Assembly (NCBI GenBank): GCA_013997645.1 | Contig: PNKB01000005.1 | Coordinates: 1 to 64,000 of the forward strand | From: Cyanobacteria bacterium PR.3.49 | GTDB lineage: Bacteria > Cyanobacteriota > Vampirovibrionia > Obscuribacterales > Obscuribacteraceae | Direction of reading: 5' to 3' | DNA length: 64,000 nucleotides | Shown here: piece after piece, positions 35,458 to 44,519 of the stretch | Numbering within the stretch: position 1 is the first letter of the stretch | Layout: each line of letters starts with the position of its first letter | The notes under the pieces: model-generated | Seen by the model: the letters and a program-made list of their open reading frames with translations, nothing else | What the model was told of the DNA's origin: nothing | Database searches by the model: none | Position numbers and translations under genes: made by a program

Positions 35458-36440
35458 GGTTGCAGCACTCCTTTAGAGATCAATTCCATAGATTGCAAAA
35501 CTTGCTTGTGAGGCAGTCCGCCAAAGTTATTTATGGCGAGAAAGTTGGTCATACCGGCCTTTTCGTAACGCCGAGCGACGCGAAGAATTTCTTGCTGATC
35601 GCCGAAGGCGACAAGGTCGCGTTCAATCAGGCTGTCGATTGGTCTTTGGCGCGCATATAGCCTGGTCCGCACATACCTTTCCATAGCTTCCTGGCACTCG
35701 CTTCTTGCCTGTTTCGTTGTGGCAGCGCAATGCGTATGTAGTCCGAAAGAAATTTCCGCCGTTTTAGCGATACCTCCGGCACCCTCAAAAGCTTTTCGAT
35801 AATTCTCTGTCGTTTCTCCCAATTCTTCTAGTTTTTCGGTTGTGGCATAAGGAATCATCATCATCGGCAATTTCTGAGCGCCAACAAAAGGTGCGACTTC
35901 ATTGCGTAAAACAGCAACGTGAATTGTGGGAAACGGTTTTTGCACTGGCACCACATTCAGTTGCACATCTTTGCAGTTGTAAAATTTGCCCCTATGAGAG
36001 AATCTTTCGCCGCTCCAAGCTTTCTGAAGGATTGCCAGGCTTTCGTCAAAACGCTCCCGCTTCTCGTTCGGGTCTAAATCGAATCCGGCGAATTCGTGAG
36101 CGAGATAACCAGATCCGACTCCAACTTCTAAACGACCATTCGTGAGCACATCAACCATGGCCAGATCTTCTGCTGCACGCAGCGGATTATCGAAAGGCAG
36201 GACTATTACCGCGCAACCCAGCTTTATACGCTTTGTTCGCTGCGCTGCAGCTGCCATCCAAATAGCAGGACGAGGAATCGCTCCGTATTCGTGAAAATGA
36301 TGCTCGGCAATCCAGAACGAATCAAATCCTAGAGCTTCTGCGGCTTCCACTTGCTCGAGAAGCTCATCGTAAAACGTGCCGACATCGCGGGGCAATTCGT
36401 TTGGATAATGATCGACAACAGAAAAGATTCCGAACTTCAC
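35439..36440 (-). CDS. LLM-class flavin-dependent oxidoreductase (luciferase-like)
   Basis: The 333-residue TIM-barrel protein begins MKFGIFSVVDHYP and shows the bacterial luciferase family blocks: AEALGFDSFWIAEHHFHEY, KLGCAVIVLPFDNPLRAAEDLA, LEVGVGSGYLAHEF and FDESLAIL. It uses reduced flavin and molecular oxygen in known members; the substrate is unknown. The His pair in the AEHHFHEYGA segment is typical of this family. It is the first of a two-gene set with DUF4286. Confidence 0.87.
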   Translation of the reverse strand: MKFGIFSVVDHYPNELPRDVGTFYDELLEQVEAAEALGFDSFWIAEHHFHEYGAIPRPAIWMAAAAQRTKRIKLGCAVIVLPFDNPLRAAEDLAMVDVLTNGRLEVGVGSGYLAHEFAGFDLDPNEKRERFDESLAILQKAWSGERFSHRGKFYNCKDVQLNVVPVQKPFPTIHVAVLRNEVAPFVGAQKLPMMMIPYATTEKLEELGETTENYRKAFEGAGGIAKTAEISFGLHTHCAATTKQARSECQEAMERYVRTRLYARQRPIDSLIERDLVAFGDQQEILRVARRYEKAGMTNFLAINNFGGLPHKQVLQSMELISKGVLQPCSSTK

Positions 36441-36754
36441 GGACGTTTCTCATTGATGGCGTCAATGATAATACAGGATGTTGAAATCTATTGATGGCTC
36501 TTAGGAAGCCAAAAAGCGCTTGAGTTTCGGATCGTTAAATCCGAAACCCCAGCTTCCCCTTCACACATTGTCGAACGCGTTGTCTCTTGCGTTCTGTACT
36601 CATAATAGGAACCCCTTGTTGCAGATTTGTTGCAGCCAAGAAGTAGTTTTTCCTTGCTTAACACCGGTTTTCAAGTGCTCGCAAATACCTATCTGCACGG
36701 GTTTAGAGCGGGTGGTCCCTCTGAACCTTTTAAAGAGATGACGGATGTTTTGCC
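36441..36754. other. Intergenic region with one hairpin
   Basis: These 314 bases lie between two minus-strand genes. A 9-bp hairpin (GTTTCGGAT with ATCCGAAAC) lies at 36524-36547; on the minus strand it is followed after nine bases by five T, so it may act as a terminator for the upstream gene. A short direct repeat, TTGTTGCAG, occurs twice near 36617-36640. No reading frame has support. Confidence 0.4.
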
Positions 36755-37561
36755 CTAGTAGGTCATGTCTATTTTGATTTTTGATCCGACTGCAGGCAGC
36801 GCAAATTCTTCGCGGGCGGACCCACCACGCTTGAATAATTCCCAAAAGCGCCGGTCGTGACCGGAACTTCCCGGTGCAAATGCCAGGTCGCCTTCCATCA
36901 CGTTAAAGCTGCCCGCAGCTACAGTGGCCGCCCGAATTATTGAGCCGATGGTCACTTTTATACGCTGACCATCTTTCAGCTCAGCCAAAAGAGGATGACC
37001 TTCCCTGAATGTGGTTTTTAAATTGCCGAAAGAGTCTATATAGCCGATCACTTCTTTTGGTTCTTCCGGGATGACCTTTTGGGGATCGAGCTTGTTTACG
37101 AGAAAAGAAAAATCACCTTTCACGGCCAAGGCGACAATGCGCGGAAAGAAATCGCGAGAACGAAACTGGCTGCCGAATTCCTCGGCATCAGTACTCCACA
37201 ATTCGAGAATTTCATCCCGAATAAAAGACATCGAATAGCCGCTGTTGACTGCGATCACGTGCACGCCATTGCGCAGGCTGGCGTAAAGCAGACCTTCTCC
37301 TTCGTTGTCCTGCCGCGCTTCTTTGACATCTTTCCTGGGAGCGCAATTGGCAAAAATTGTCAGACTTTCCGGCTTTAAGTCGTTGGTTGCGCAACTCAAT
37401 TGTCCGACTATGAATCCGGTACTGACGGTGTCGAAAGAGCGGACAGCCGTCATATGCAGTGGAACGTCTTCTGTCAATTTGGCTTTGAAGGCCGAATAGA
37501 CTTCTGCCCACGCCAAATCTCCCGTTGCGTAATCGCAGATCACATGCAAGTAGCTGGTCAT
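36755..37561 (-). CDS. S-adenosyl-L-methionine hydroxide adenosyltransferase family protein
   Basis: The 268-residue protein belongs to the DUF62 / SAM hydroxide adenosyltransferase group, which hydrolyses SAM or related compounds. The N-terminal domain contains VICDYATGDLAWAEVYSAFK, and the C-terminal barrel carries IGYIDSFGNLKTT, the IGSIIRAA segment and FAPGSSGHDRRFWELFKRGG with the usual Asn/Ser/Asp ligands. The ATG at 37561 is preferred over the GTG at 37588 as it is closer to an AAGAGAAAG purine run. The neighbourhood gives no substrate. Confidence 0.8.
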   Translation of the reverse strand: MTSYLHVICDYATGDLAWAEVYSAFKAKLTEDVPLHMTAVRSFDTVSTGFIVGQLSCATNDLKPESLTIFANCAPRKDVKEARQDNEGEGLLYASLRNGVHVIAVNSGYSMSFIRDEILELWSTDAEEFGSQFRSRDFFPRIVALAVKGDFSFLVNKLDPQKVIPEEPKEVIGYIDSFGNLKTTFREGHPLLAELKDGQRIKVTIGSIIRAATVAAGSFNVMEGDLAFAPGSSGHDRRFWELFKRGGSAREEFALPAVGSKIKIDMTY

Positions 37562-37611
37562 GGCTTTCTCTTGGGTTTCTGGGGACACTAATCTCTTGGT
37601 TTAGAGTATAG

Positions 37612-38616
37612 ATGAAACCGCAGAGCATTCGTTGTAAGCCGGAAGGTTCTCAAGTGGCGCCTGCATGGCTTTTGTTATTATGTGTTGGACATTTCATGGG
37701 TGGTGGCAGCAGCGTGATTGCAAATCTTCTACATGCTGTTTGGTCTTTTCCTCTCACACGATTTTTTGTGTTCGTCCTCATTCTGCTTTTGACTCTGATA
37801 TTTACAGAGCCGATGCTTCTCAGCATACTTAGCGGCTTTGGAGTGAAAGGCACCCTGCCTTTGCTGCTTTTTTCTGAAATTTATCACCTGATCTTTTGCT
37901 TGGGACTGTTTGTTATTTTCGTGCGATTCATAGAACGCGCCAAACTGGAAGATTTTGGATTTAAGACAGAGAATGCCGCAAAGAATCTGTTTCTCGGTGC
38001 AGGATTCGGCACTTTTCTTGTCGTGCTTATGGTGCTTGTCATGTACGCAATGGGTGTTTATCACCCTGTAAAAATCAATTCCGCTCATGATCTGCTCCTG
38101 TCTGCAGTTACTTTGCTTTTTGCTGCCGCCACCGAAGAGCTGATTTTCCGCGCTTACTTCTTGACCATTCTCGAAAAGCACTGGGGAACGATCGCGGCTA
38201 TTGTTGTATCGTCCCTGGGATTTGGGTTTGCGCATATTTTGAATGAGGCGGGCGGGGCGGCTGTGGCAGAGAAGCTGCTCTTTTGCACTTTCTTGTCTCT
38301 GGAAGCCGGTCTGTCTCTGGCTGCCTGCTACGTATTTACACGTGATATATGGATGGCGATTACGGCTCATTGGATGTGGAATTATTTTGAAGGACCGATT
38401 TTCGGCACGCATGTCTCCGGTGCTGATTTCGGAAAGAGTCTGATCGATGCGAGTTTGACCGGTCCTGACCTTCTCACTGGAGGCAAGTTCGGTCCGGAAG
38501 GCAACCTTGTCTGTTTACTGGTCGGCACCGTTGGTGGTATCGCACTTCTTTATCTTGCCTCCAAGAGAAATCACTTGATTTCATATGCGCAGGCCCGGGG
38601 GAAACATGATGGATGA
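37612..38616 (+). CDS. CPBP family intramembrane metalloprotease
   Basis: The 334-residue membrane protein has about eight hydrophobic segments and the CPBP (Abi/CAAX) motifs: EELIFRAYFL (EExxxR) near residue 180, FGFAHILNEAGG (motif 2) and HWMWNYFEGPIFG (motif 3) near residue 255. These provide the catalytic Glu and His residues. CPBP proteases take part in peptide maturation and immunity in other bacteria; the substrate here is unknown. It overlaps the alpha/beta hydrolase gene by 11 bases and is divergent from the SAM hydrolase gene. Confidence 0.85.
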   Translation: MKPQSIRCKPEGSQVAPAWLLLLCVGHFMGGGSSVIANLLHAVWSFPLTRFFVFVLILLLTLIFTEPMLLSILSGFGVKGTLPLLLFSEIYHLIFCLGLFVIFVRFIERAKLEDFGFKTENAAKNLFLGAGFGTFLVVLMVLVMYAMGVYHPVKINSAHDLLLSAVTLLFAAATEELIFRAYFLTILEKHWGTIAAIVVSSLGFGFAHILNEAGGAAVAEKLLFCTFLSLEAGLSLAACYVFTRDIWMAITAHWMWNYFEGPIFGTHVSGADFGKSLIDASLTGPDLLTGGKFGPEGNLVCLLVGTVGGIALLYLASKRNHLISYAQARGKHDG

Positions 38617-39424
38617 ATCAGGGCGGGAAACAGGCAAATTCAAAATCGTCGACAGCGACATACAAATAGAGGACATTTCGCTGCGCGTCCGCAAAATTGA
38701 AAGCGGTTCCAAACGCCCTCCTATCGTTTTTCTGCATGACTCACTTGGGTGCATTTCCGTGTGGAGAGACTTTCCTGAGCGCCTTTGCGAGCTCTCCAAG
38801 CGTGACGGTATTGTCTATGATCGGCAGGGATATGGCTTATCATCGCCATTCACCCGAGTGAGAAACACCGATTATTTGGAAAGAGAAGCAGACATCCTCG
38901 CTCAATTGCTAACAAAATTAGGCATCAGCAAATGCGTATTGTTCGGGCACAGCGATGGCGGTTCCATCGCCCTAATTGCCGCGGCCAAAACGCCGCAGCT
39001 CGTTTGTGGCGTGATTACGGAAGGTGCGCATGTCTTTGTTGAAGAGATTACTCTGAGCGGAATAAGACAAGCTCAAAAACTGTTCGCTGAAACAGACTTG
39101 AGAAAGAGGATAACTAAATATCACGGGGATAAAACCGACGGCGTCATCAGTGCCTGGGTCGATACCTGGTTGTCGCCTCAGTTTCGTGACTTCAATATGG
39201 AACACTTCTTGCCTGCCATTAAATGCCCGGTTCTGGTCATTCAAGGTGAGGCAGATGAATACGGTTCGGAAAAACAGGTCGACGCGATTGCCGAAAAAGT
39301 TTCGGGACCCTCGACTAAAGATATGGTCAAGTATGCCCGCCATACACCGCATAAAGAAGCGGCCGATTATACTTTGCGGACGACAAGCACTTACATTTGT
39401 GGCATCGACAGCTTAGGGCAATAG
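38606..39424 (+). CDS. Alpha/beta hydrolase
   Basis: The 272-residue protein is an alpha/beta hydrolase-fold enzyme: oxyanion loop IVFLHDSLG, nucleophile elbow FGHSDGGSIALI (Ser in GHSDGG), acid in LVIQGEADEYG and catalytic His in ARHTPHKEA. The substrate is unknown. A GGGGGAAAC purine run precedes the ATG at 38606, so the start there is preferred to the upstream 38585. It overlaps the CPBP gene by 11 bases and appears co-transcribed. Confidence 0.86.
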   Translation: MMDESGRETGKFKIVDSDIQIEDISLRVRKIESGSKRPPIVFLHDSLGCISVWRDFPERLCELSKRDGIVYDRQGYGLSSPFTRVRNTDYLEREADILAQLLTKLGISKCVLFGHSDGGSIALIAAAKTPQLVCGVITEGAHVFVEEITLSGIRQAQKLFAETDLRKRITKYHGDKTDGVISAWVDTWLSPQFRDFNMEHFLPAIKCPVLVIQGEADEYGSEKQVDAIAEKVSGPSTKDMVKYARHTPHKEAADYTLRTTSTYICGIDSLGQ

Positions 39425-39841
39425 GTTTTGCCTTTGCAATCGTCCAAACAGGATTAGGAAAGTTGCCAGGACGAAATGAAAGATGATTGGTATCGTGCCG
39501 CCAAACCACCGATCGGTGGGATGAATGCTCATGTGATATATGTACCGAATCACCATGGCGCTGTAATAGAAATAACTGAACGTGACCAAAAATGCGCCAA
39601 GACGCGGTTTTTTTCGGGCGAAATAGCCGCTTTTCCTGCACAGGTCAAAGCAGATTTTTGCGAAAATGCCGACTATTAGAAACTGGCAAATCAAAAGAAT
39701 GGGATATGGCAATAATCCTGAGTACCACTGGTCCATCGGCGGCAGAAAGTCGACGTGGAAAAATGCCACCAGAATTTGCCCGACCACGCGCAGGCAAAAG
39801 AGAAACAGCAAGAAACAAAGTATGGCAGTGTAGTTTTTCAT
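39413..39841 (-). CDS. Integral membrane protein of unknown function
   Basis: The 142-residue protein has four hydrophobic segments (about 5-28, 42-65, 82-105 and 115-135) with aromatic-rich loops (QWYSGLLPYP, HPTDRWFGGTIP). No family is recognised. Its 3' end overlaps the end of the convergent alpha/beta hydrolase gene by 12 bases. The nearest upstream gene on the same strand is a receiver-domain protein 70 bases away. Confidence 0.7.
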   Translation of the reverse strand: MKNYTAILCFLLFLFCLRVVGQILVAFFHVDFLPPMDQWYSGLLPYPILLICQFLIVGIFAKICFDLCRKSGYFARKKPRLGAFLVTFSYFYYSAMVIRYIYHMSIHPTDRWFGGTIPIIFHFVLATFLILFGRLQRQNLLP

Positions 39842-39911
39842 TCCACTGTGAATTATCCAACGAGCAGACGCTCGTGCTTAAACCCAACCGACAGTTTCAA
39901 AATTGATGTTT

Positions 39912-40286
39912 CTAAGTAGCTTCTTTAGGTTGTCCCATCAACTTACGCAACCGAGCCGATAGGTCTTTCAAGTGAAACGGCTTCAACAAATAATCATTGG
40001 CACCTGCTTCCAGCCCTGCTTGTTTGTCTTTCGCCTGATCGCGGCCTGAGAGCATGAGTATGGGCGTTGTTCCGCCGTCGGAGCGAAACTTCTTGCAAAT
40101 GTCTATGCCGTCCATCCCCGGTAAATGCCCGTCCAGGACAACGGCGTCATACGCTTCGAACTGCAGGTGCTCGACCGCTTCCGGACCAGTGTATACGGCA
40201 TCGACGATGAACTGTTCGAATTCAAGCCACTGGCGAATTTGATCGGAGAGAAACTGGTCGTCTTCTGCTATTAGAATTTTAGCCAT
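39912..40286 (-). CDS. Single-domain response regulator
   Basis: This 124-residue protein is a stand-alone receiver domain: acidic pair AEDDQF, phosphoacceptor in VVLDGHLPGMDG, Ser in MLSGRDQ and Lys in LLKPF. It lacks an output domain, so it works through protein contacts or as a phosphate sink. A GGGGAG sequence lies 6 bases before the ATG. It is 50 bases downstream of the multi-receiver GGDEF gene, with which it probably forms a pathway. Confidence 0.92.
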   Translation of the reverse strand: MAKILIAEDDQFLSDQIRQWLEFEQFIVDAVYTGPEAVEHLQFEAYDAVVLDGHLPGMDGIDICKKFRSDGGTTPILMLSGRDQAKDKQAGLEAGANDYLLKPFHLKDLSARLRKLMGQPKEAT

Positions 40287-40336
40287 TTGCGGCTCCCCTG
40301 CTGATTTTGCATCTACTATGAAAGCGAATGTCTTGC

Positions 40337-42358
40337 TTAGCCTTCGCTGATGATTCGTCGGCGACCTTGTTCTTTAGCTATGTACAGGCGCTCATCCGCT
40401 TTCTTTATCAGTTTTTCAATCTCTTCTCCGTCTTGGGGAAAACTGACAAGACCCCCGGAGAAACTGACGAAGAACTCTTCATTGTGATCGCCGGTAAAAG
40501 ATATGGTAACCAGTTCATCAAGGACGCGATTGAGCGCGCCTTTCATAGTTTCTTTCCCCTCATGGCGAAATGCCATTATAAATTCTTCGCCGCCCCATCT
40601 GCCGCGTAAATCTTCCACGCGGAATCGCCGCCTTATCAGTTGACCGAAATGCGATAAGACGCGGTCGCCTGCCATGTGACCGTATGTGTCATTCACTTTC
40701 TTGAAATGGTCGACGTCTATAAGACATAAGCTGAACTCCAGCTTGTGCCGTTCTGCTTCTGCGTGCAGGGCGGACAGGCTTTCCACAAAGGCTCTCCTGA
40801 GCAAAAGCCCAGTCAGTATGTCTCTGTCGGCCCTTTCTTTCATGAGCCGCATGCGGTCTAAGCGGACTCTAACGCGGGCCAATAGCTCTACTGTGGCTAC
40901 CGGTTTGGGCAGATAGTCGTCGGCGCCGGCGTCGAATGCTGCCAGCCGCGAATCAAGACCCGATTGAGCGGTGAGAAAAACAATCGGCAAATCCTGCCAG
41001 CGAGCTTGAGCGCGAATCTTGCGGCAGACGTCGTAGCCGCTTGTGTTGGGCATCATGACGTCCAAAAGGAGCAGGTCCGGTGAGAAGTCCTCTAGAATCG
41101 ACAGCGCCTTGTCGGGCTCATTGACGGATTTGACCAGCATCGACTCTTTGCCGAGAGCCGATTCAATAATTCTGGTGAAATCTTCATCGTCATCCACAAT
41201 CAAGATACGCGGCCGTCCGCGCAAAGCAATCAAGTATTCAATCGCCTGCACCATATCCTGGTCTTTGACGGGCTTTTTTAAATATAGAGAAGCGCCTGCG
41301 TGCATGCCTTCGGTGCGTCTGGCAACGATTTCGTCTGTATGAATGAAAGCAAGCGGCAAAGTTTCACAACCGGGCAAACTGCGCAGTTTCAGTGCCAATT
41401 CCAAAGAAGTGTCGGTGGTCATGTCGGACATATCGATAATGGCGGCATCAAGAGTCGTTGCCTTTGCTTTTTCGATTGCATCTTTTGGATCTTGCGAAAA
41501 AATCAAACGAACAATTGCTTTCTGGGCAAATTTCTTCGTTTCTCCTTCGCTATACTTGCCGACCAGAAGCACATTGGCCATCGACGAGTCGTTTTCTGAC
41601 AGCCAATCGCCCCTTGCTTCCGGAGCCGGCGGCAAATCGTGAGGGAAGTCTTGTTTGGCGTTCTCGCGCAGAACTCCTACCAGTCTGTGAATAGTGTCCC
41701 AAGTATTTTTGTCGAGAGTTTTTTTGCCGTCTATGACGTCGTCCATTGTTTGCTCAATCTGCGCGGCGGTTTCGCCCAGATGATGGAATCCGCAAGAGCT
41801 GGCGGTGCCCTTGAGGTTATGCGACAAGCGCCGGACTTCTTTCAGCGCCTCTCTGTCTTCAGGGTTGTCTATTGAATGCTCGACGATTTCTTCCATATTT
41901 TTCAAACGTCCGGGCAGAATCGAGGCAAAACGCGTCTTTAACTGAAGAAAAGTCTCAGTGTCAGAGCCTTCGTTTAACTCGCTGGCCGTCTTGGCTTTCA
42001 ATTCTCCATCTATTTGGGCGCCAAATAAAAGCGGCTTGAGCGGTCGATGAACGACCAGCGAAACGCCGAAATCTTTGGTCAGCTGTTGATAAAGATCAGT
42101 GTCGCGCCACTTGCTGGAGATAAAGACAACTTTCGTGTCGCGATTAACCTGACGAAGTTTGATAATCCAGCCGACACCATCAATGTCCGCCAATTGCTCG
42201 CTGACTACAATCAGGTCTGGTTTTTTCTTAGAAAGCGAGTCAATCGCTTCTTTTCCTGATTCAAAATGCGTTACTTCGTGCCCTCGGCCACCAAGCAGCG
42301 ATTTGACCAGCGCGGTGAGCTGCTGGTCGTTGTCGACAAGGAGAATTGACGTCGCCAT
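40337..42358 (-). CDS. Multi-domain REC-HPt-REC-REC-GGDEF protein
   Basis: The 673-residue protein has a degenerate first receiver domain (VVSEQ in place of the phospho-Asp, residues about 4-115), an HPt-like domain with RRLSHNLKGTASS (H180), a receiver domain with IIDMSDM near 308 (about 262-378) and a canonical receiver with LLLLDVMMP (D433, about 384-500). A GGDEF domain (about 515-670) ends in WGGEEF (589-593) with an RxxD inhibitory site (RVED, 580-583). It is likely a diguanylate cyclase controlled by phosphorelay. The spacing and neighbour gene suggest one pathway with the single-domain regulator. Confidence 0.88.
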   Translation of the reverse strand: MATSILLVDNDQQLTALVKSLLGGRGHEVTHFESGKEAIDSLSKKKPDLIVVSEQLADIDGVGWIIKLRQVNRDTKVVFISSKWRDTDLYQQLTKDFGVSLVVHRPLKPLLFGAQIDGELKAKTASELNEGSDTETFLQLKTRFASILPGRLKNMEEIVEHSIDNPEDREALKEVRRLSHNLKGTASSCGFHHLGETAAQIEQTMDDVIDGKKTLDKNTWDTIHRLVGVLRENAKQDFPHDLPPAPEARGDWLSENDSSMANVLLVGKYSEGETKKFAQKAIVRLIFSQDPKDAIEKAKATTLDAAIIDMSDMTTDTSLELALKLRSLPGCETLPLAFIHTDEIVARRTEGMHAGASLYLKKPVKDQDMVQAIEYLIALRGRPRILIVDDDEDFTRIIESALGKESMLVKSVNEPDKALSILEDFSPDLLLLDVMMPNTSGYDVCRKIRAQARWQDLPIVFLTAQSGLDSRLAAFDAGADDYLPKPVATVELLARVRVRLDRMRLMKERADRDILTGLLLRRAFVESLSALHAEAERHKLEFSLCLIDVDHFKKVNDTYGHMAGDRVLSHFGQLIRRRFRVEDLRGRWGGEEFIMAFRHEGKETMKGALNRVLDELVTISFTGDHNEEFFVSFSGGLVSFPQDGEEIEKLIKKADERLYIAKEQGRRRIISEG

Positions 42359-42415
42359 AGTGACCCCGGTTGCTTAGGGTCTCTTATACCACCGCCGGAA
42401 AAGCGAAAAACACCC

Positions 42416-42631
42416 TTATCTAGGCGGATCGAAATAGATGCTGGAGTACGGAAGCGAGTCCAGTTGCGGTTGCGCAAACATGATAAATCCCAAAGCGCAG
42501 GCCAGTATCAAGATTGCCAGAAATTGCACCCGGCATGTGACCGTGAGCGCCAGAATCTGGTTTTTCTGGTGCATCCAATCGGAATAATCAACGTCTATGC
42601 GTTCTTCAATAGGATGATTGGATTTGCTCAT
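42416..42631 (-). CDS. Small membrane protein
   Basis: The 71-residue protein has a polar N-terminus (MSKSNHPIEERIDVDYSDW) and one membrane segment (about 33-52, TCRVQFLAILILACALGFIM). The longer frame starts further upstream, but the ATG at 42631 gives a more plausible protein. No family is recognised. It may be an accessory subunit or an unknown protein. Confidence 0.5.
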   Translation of the reverse strand: MSKSNHPIEERIDVDYSDWMHQKNQILALTVTCRVQFLAILILACALGFIMFAQPQLDSLPYSSIYFDPPR

Positions 42632-42802
42632 CACAAAAGGGAAACCTAGTAAGTTTTTTGTTTGTTTTTTTCGAGAAGGATTGGCTAGAACGGCAGAAAC
42701 CACTCTGTCCTTCAAAGAATCGCAGGATATTGTGGCAAAAGTGTGGAACGAAGCCGATTGCGTGCGCCAACCCGTTCGAAATCAAACAGGCAATGCCGCC
42801 GG

Positions 42803-43387
42803 CTATTTTTTCTCGTCCAGCTCGATCGATGCTGAGTTGATGCAATATCGCTGATTGGTTGGCTTGGGACCGTCTTCGAAAACATGCCCAAGATGAGCGC
42901 CGCACTGGCTGCACGTCACCTCGGTGCGTTGCATGCCATAGCTGATGTCGTTGTGTTCTGCGACATTGTCTTTTGTGTGAGGGGCCCAAAAGCTGGGCCA
43001 GCCGCTGCCTGAGTCATATTTTTCTTTTGAGCTGAAAAGCTCTGCGCCACAGCAAACGCACTTGTAAACGCCATCTTTATGGCAATTGTAGTATTTACCT
43101 GTAAATGCTCTTTCGGTCCCTTTTTGCCGGGTAATGGCATATTGCTCGGGAGTCAGTTGAGCTTTCCATTCCTCTTCACTCTTCTGGACTTTGTTGGCCA
43201 TTGCTGCAGTATTCTCCTTTTCACCTTCTTTGATGTTTTGCGCCGGTCCTATGCCCGGAGCGCATGTGTTTCCCTTTTTGAGTTTAACCATGTCAGCTCC
43301 ACTTCTCACGGGCAAGGCGTTTGCACAACCGGCAAAGAAAACGGTCAAAACTGCCAATACGAATATTTTTGTGGGTCTTATTTTCAT
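42803..43387 (-). CDS. msrB: Peptide methionine (R)-S-oxide reductase MsrB, lipoprotein form
   Basis: The 194-residue protein begins with a lipoprotein signal (VLTVFFAGC, lipidated Cys about residue 21), followed by an MsrB domain. Zinc-binding CxxC pairs ([16 protein letters not shown]) and the catalytic RYCINS are present, together with GSGWPSFW. It reduces the R-epimer of methionine sulfoxide in proteins, here probably on an outer-surface or periplasmic protein because of the lipid anchor. Confidence 0.93.
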   Translation of the reverse strand: MKIRPTKIFVLAVLTVFFAGCANALPVRSGADMVKLKKGNTCAPGIGPAQNIKEGEKENTAAMANKVQKSEEEWKAQLTPEQYAITRQKGTERAFTGKYYNCHKDGVYKCVCCGAELFSSKEKYDSGSGWPSFWAPHTKDNVAEHNDISYGMQRTEVTCSQCGAHLGHVFEDGPKPTNQRYCINSASIELDEKK

Positions 43388-43475
43388 TGTTTTGAGCCTG
43401 CCATATTAGAAAACCCACCACTTATGATTGAAGCCTAAATTTGTCTGCAACGCAAACTTGCACATATTTTGCGAT

Positions 43476-44471
43476 TTAAATTCTCAGGACAGCCGCCCCG
43501 GTGAACTTTCCGGCACGCAGGTCGCTGAGTGCGTCATTGGCTTTATCTAAAGGGTAAACCGTGACACTGCAATTGATATTGAATTGCGAGGCTTTGGCAA
43601 AGAACTCTACGGCGTCGGCTCTGGTCAAATTGGTTACCGATCTAATTGAGCGCTCTTGCCAGAGTATGTCGTACGGCATTGCCGGCAGCTCAGACATGTG
43701 AATACCACCCAAAATAAGCTTTCCTGCTTTGTCTAGATTCGATAAGGCATGAGGCACAAGCGCGCCTATGGGAGCAAAGATTATCGCCGCATCAAGTTTT
43801 TCCGGGCAAGGACCATCCGAATCGCCCGCCCACTGGCAGCCAAGATTCAGAGCAAGACCTCTGGCGTCATTATCTTGCGGTCTGACAAAAGCATACAGTC
43901 GTCTATTCTCATGCACGGCCAGTTGGGCAATGATGTGCGCGGCCGCGCCAAAGCCATATATGCCAATTTTTTTTGCATCGCCGCACATTTTGTAGGAGCG
44001 ATAACCGATTAAACCGGCGCAAAGAAGAGGAGCCGCTTTTGCATCGTCGTAGCCTTCAGGCAAATGGAAACAATAACGGGCGTCAGTCAGACAAAATTCT
44101 GCATATCCGCCATCCAAAGTGTAACCTGTAAATTTAGCGCTGTCGCAAAGATTTTCTCTTTCGCTGATGCACCACCGGCAGTGCCCACAAGTCGAGCCCA
44201 GCCATGGTACTCCGACTCTGTCGCCTAAAGAAAAACCCTGCACGTTATCCCCGATAAGCGCAACAGTTCCGACAATTTCATGACCAGGTATAAGCGGCAG
44301 TTTCGGGTCGGGCAGATCTTTGTCGATAATATGCAGGTCCGTGCGGCAAACTCCACAATGAGATATTTTGATGACTAGATGCCCGCTTTTCACTTCCGGT
44401 ACGCTGCGTTCCGCCTGAACGAGCGGACCGCCGTGTCTTTCCAAAACCATCGCTTTCATAAGAGCCTTCAT
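43476..44471 (-). CDS. Zinc-dependent alcohol dehydrogenase
   Basis: The 331-residue medium-chain dehydrogenase shows the catalytic zinc ligands (SHCGVCRTDLH, PGHE) and a structural zinc site with four Cys (CGHCRWCISERENLC), and the NAD-binding IYGFGAAAHIIAQLAV. It oxidises an alcohol or reduces an aldehyde; the substrate is not evident. It has a catalytic domain of normal length. No operon partners are evident. Confidence 0.88.
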   Translation of the reverse strand: MKALMKAMVLERHGGPLVQAERSVPEVKSGHLVIKISHCGVCRTDLHIIDKDLPDPKLPLIPGHEIVGTVALIGDNVQGFSLGDRVGVPWLGSTCGHCRWCISERENLCDSAKFTGYTLDGGYAEFCLTDARYCFHLPEGYDDAKAAPLLCAGLIGYRSYKMCGDAKKIGIYGFGAAAHIIAQLAVHENRRLYAFVRPQDNDARGLALNLGCQWAGDSDGPCPEKLDAAIIFAPIGALVPHALSNLDKAGKLILGGIHMSELPAMPYDILWQERSIRSVTNLTRADAVEFFAKASQFNINCSVTVYPLDKANDALSDLRAGKFTGAAVLRI

Positions 44472-44519
44472 CAGGTCCTTATTTTATCGAGTTTTTGATA
44501 TTCATATCTATCAATTCAA

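Noticed and set aside
36600-36845. A minus-strand frame with a Cys/Lys-rich end that might be an integrase remnant or an attachment site.
   Set aside because: The frame overlaps a real gene, no integrase motif is present, and no second attachment repeat or tRNA was found.
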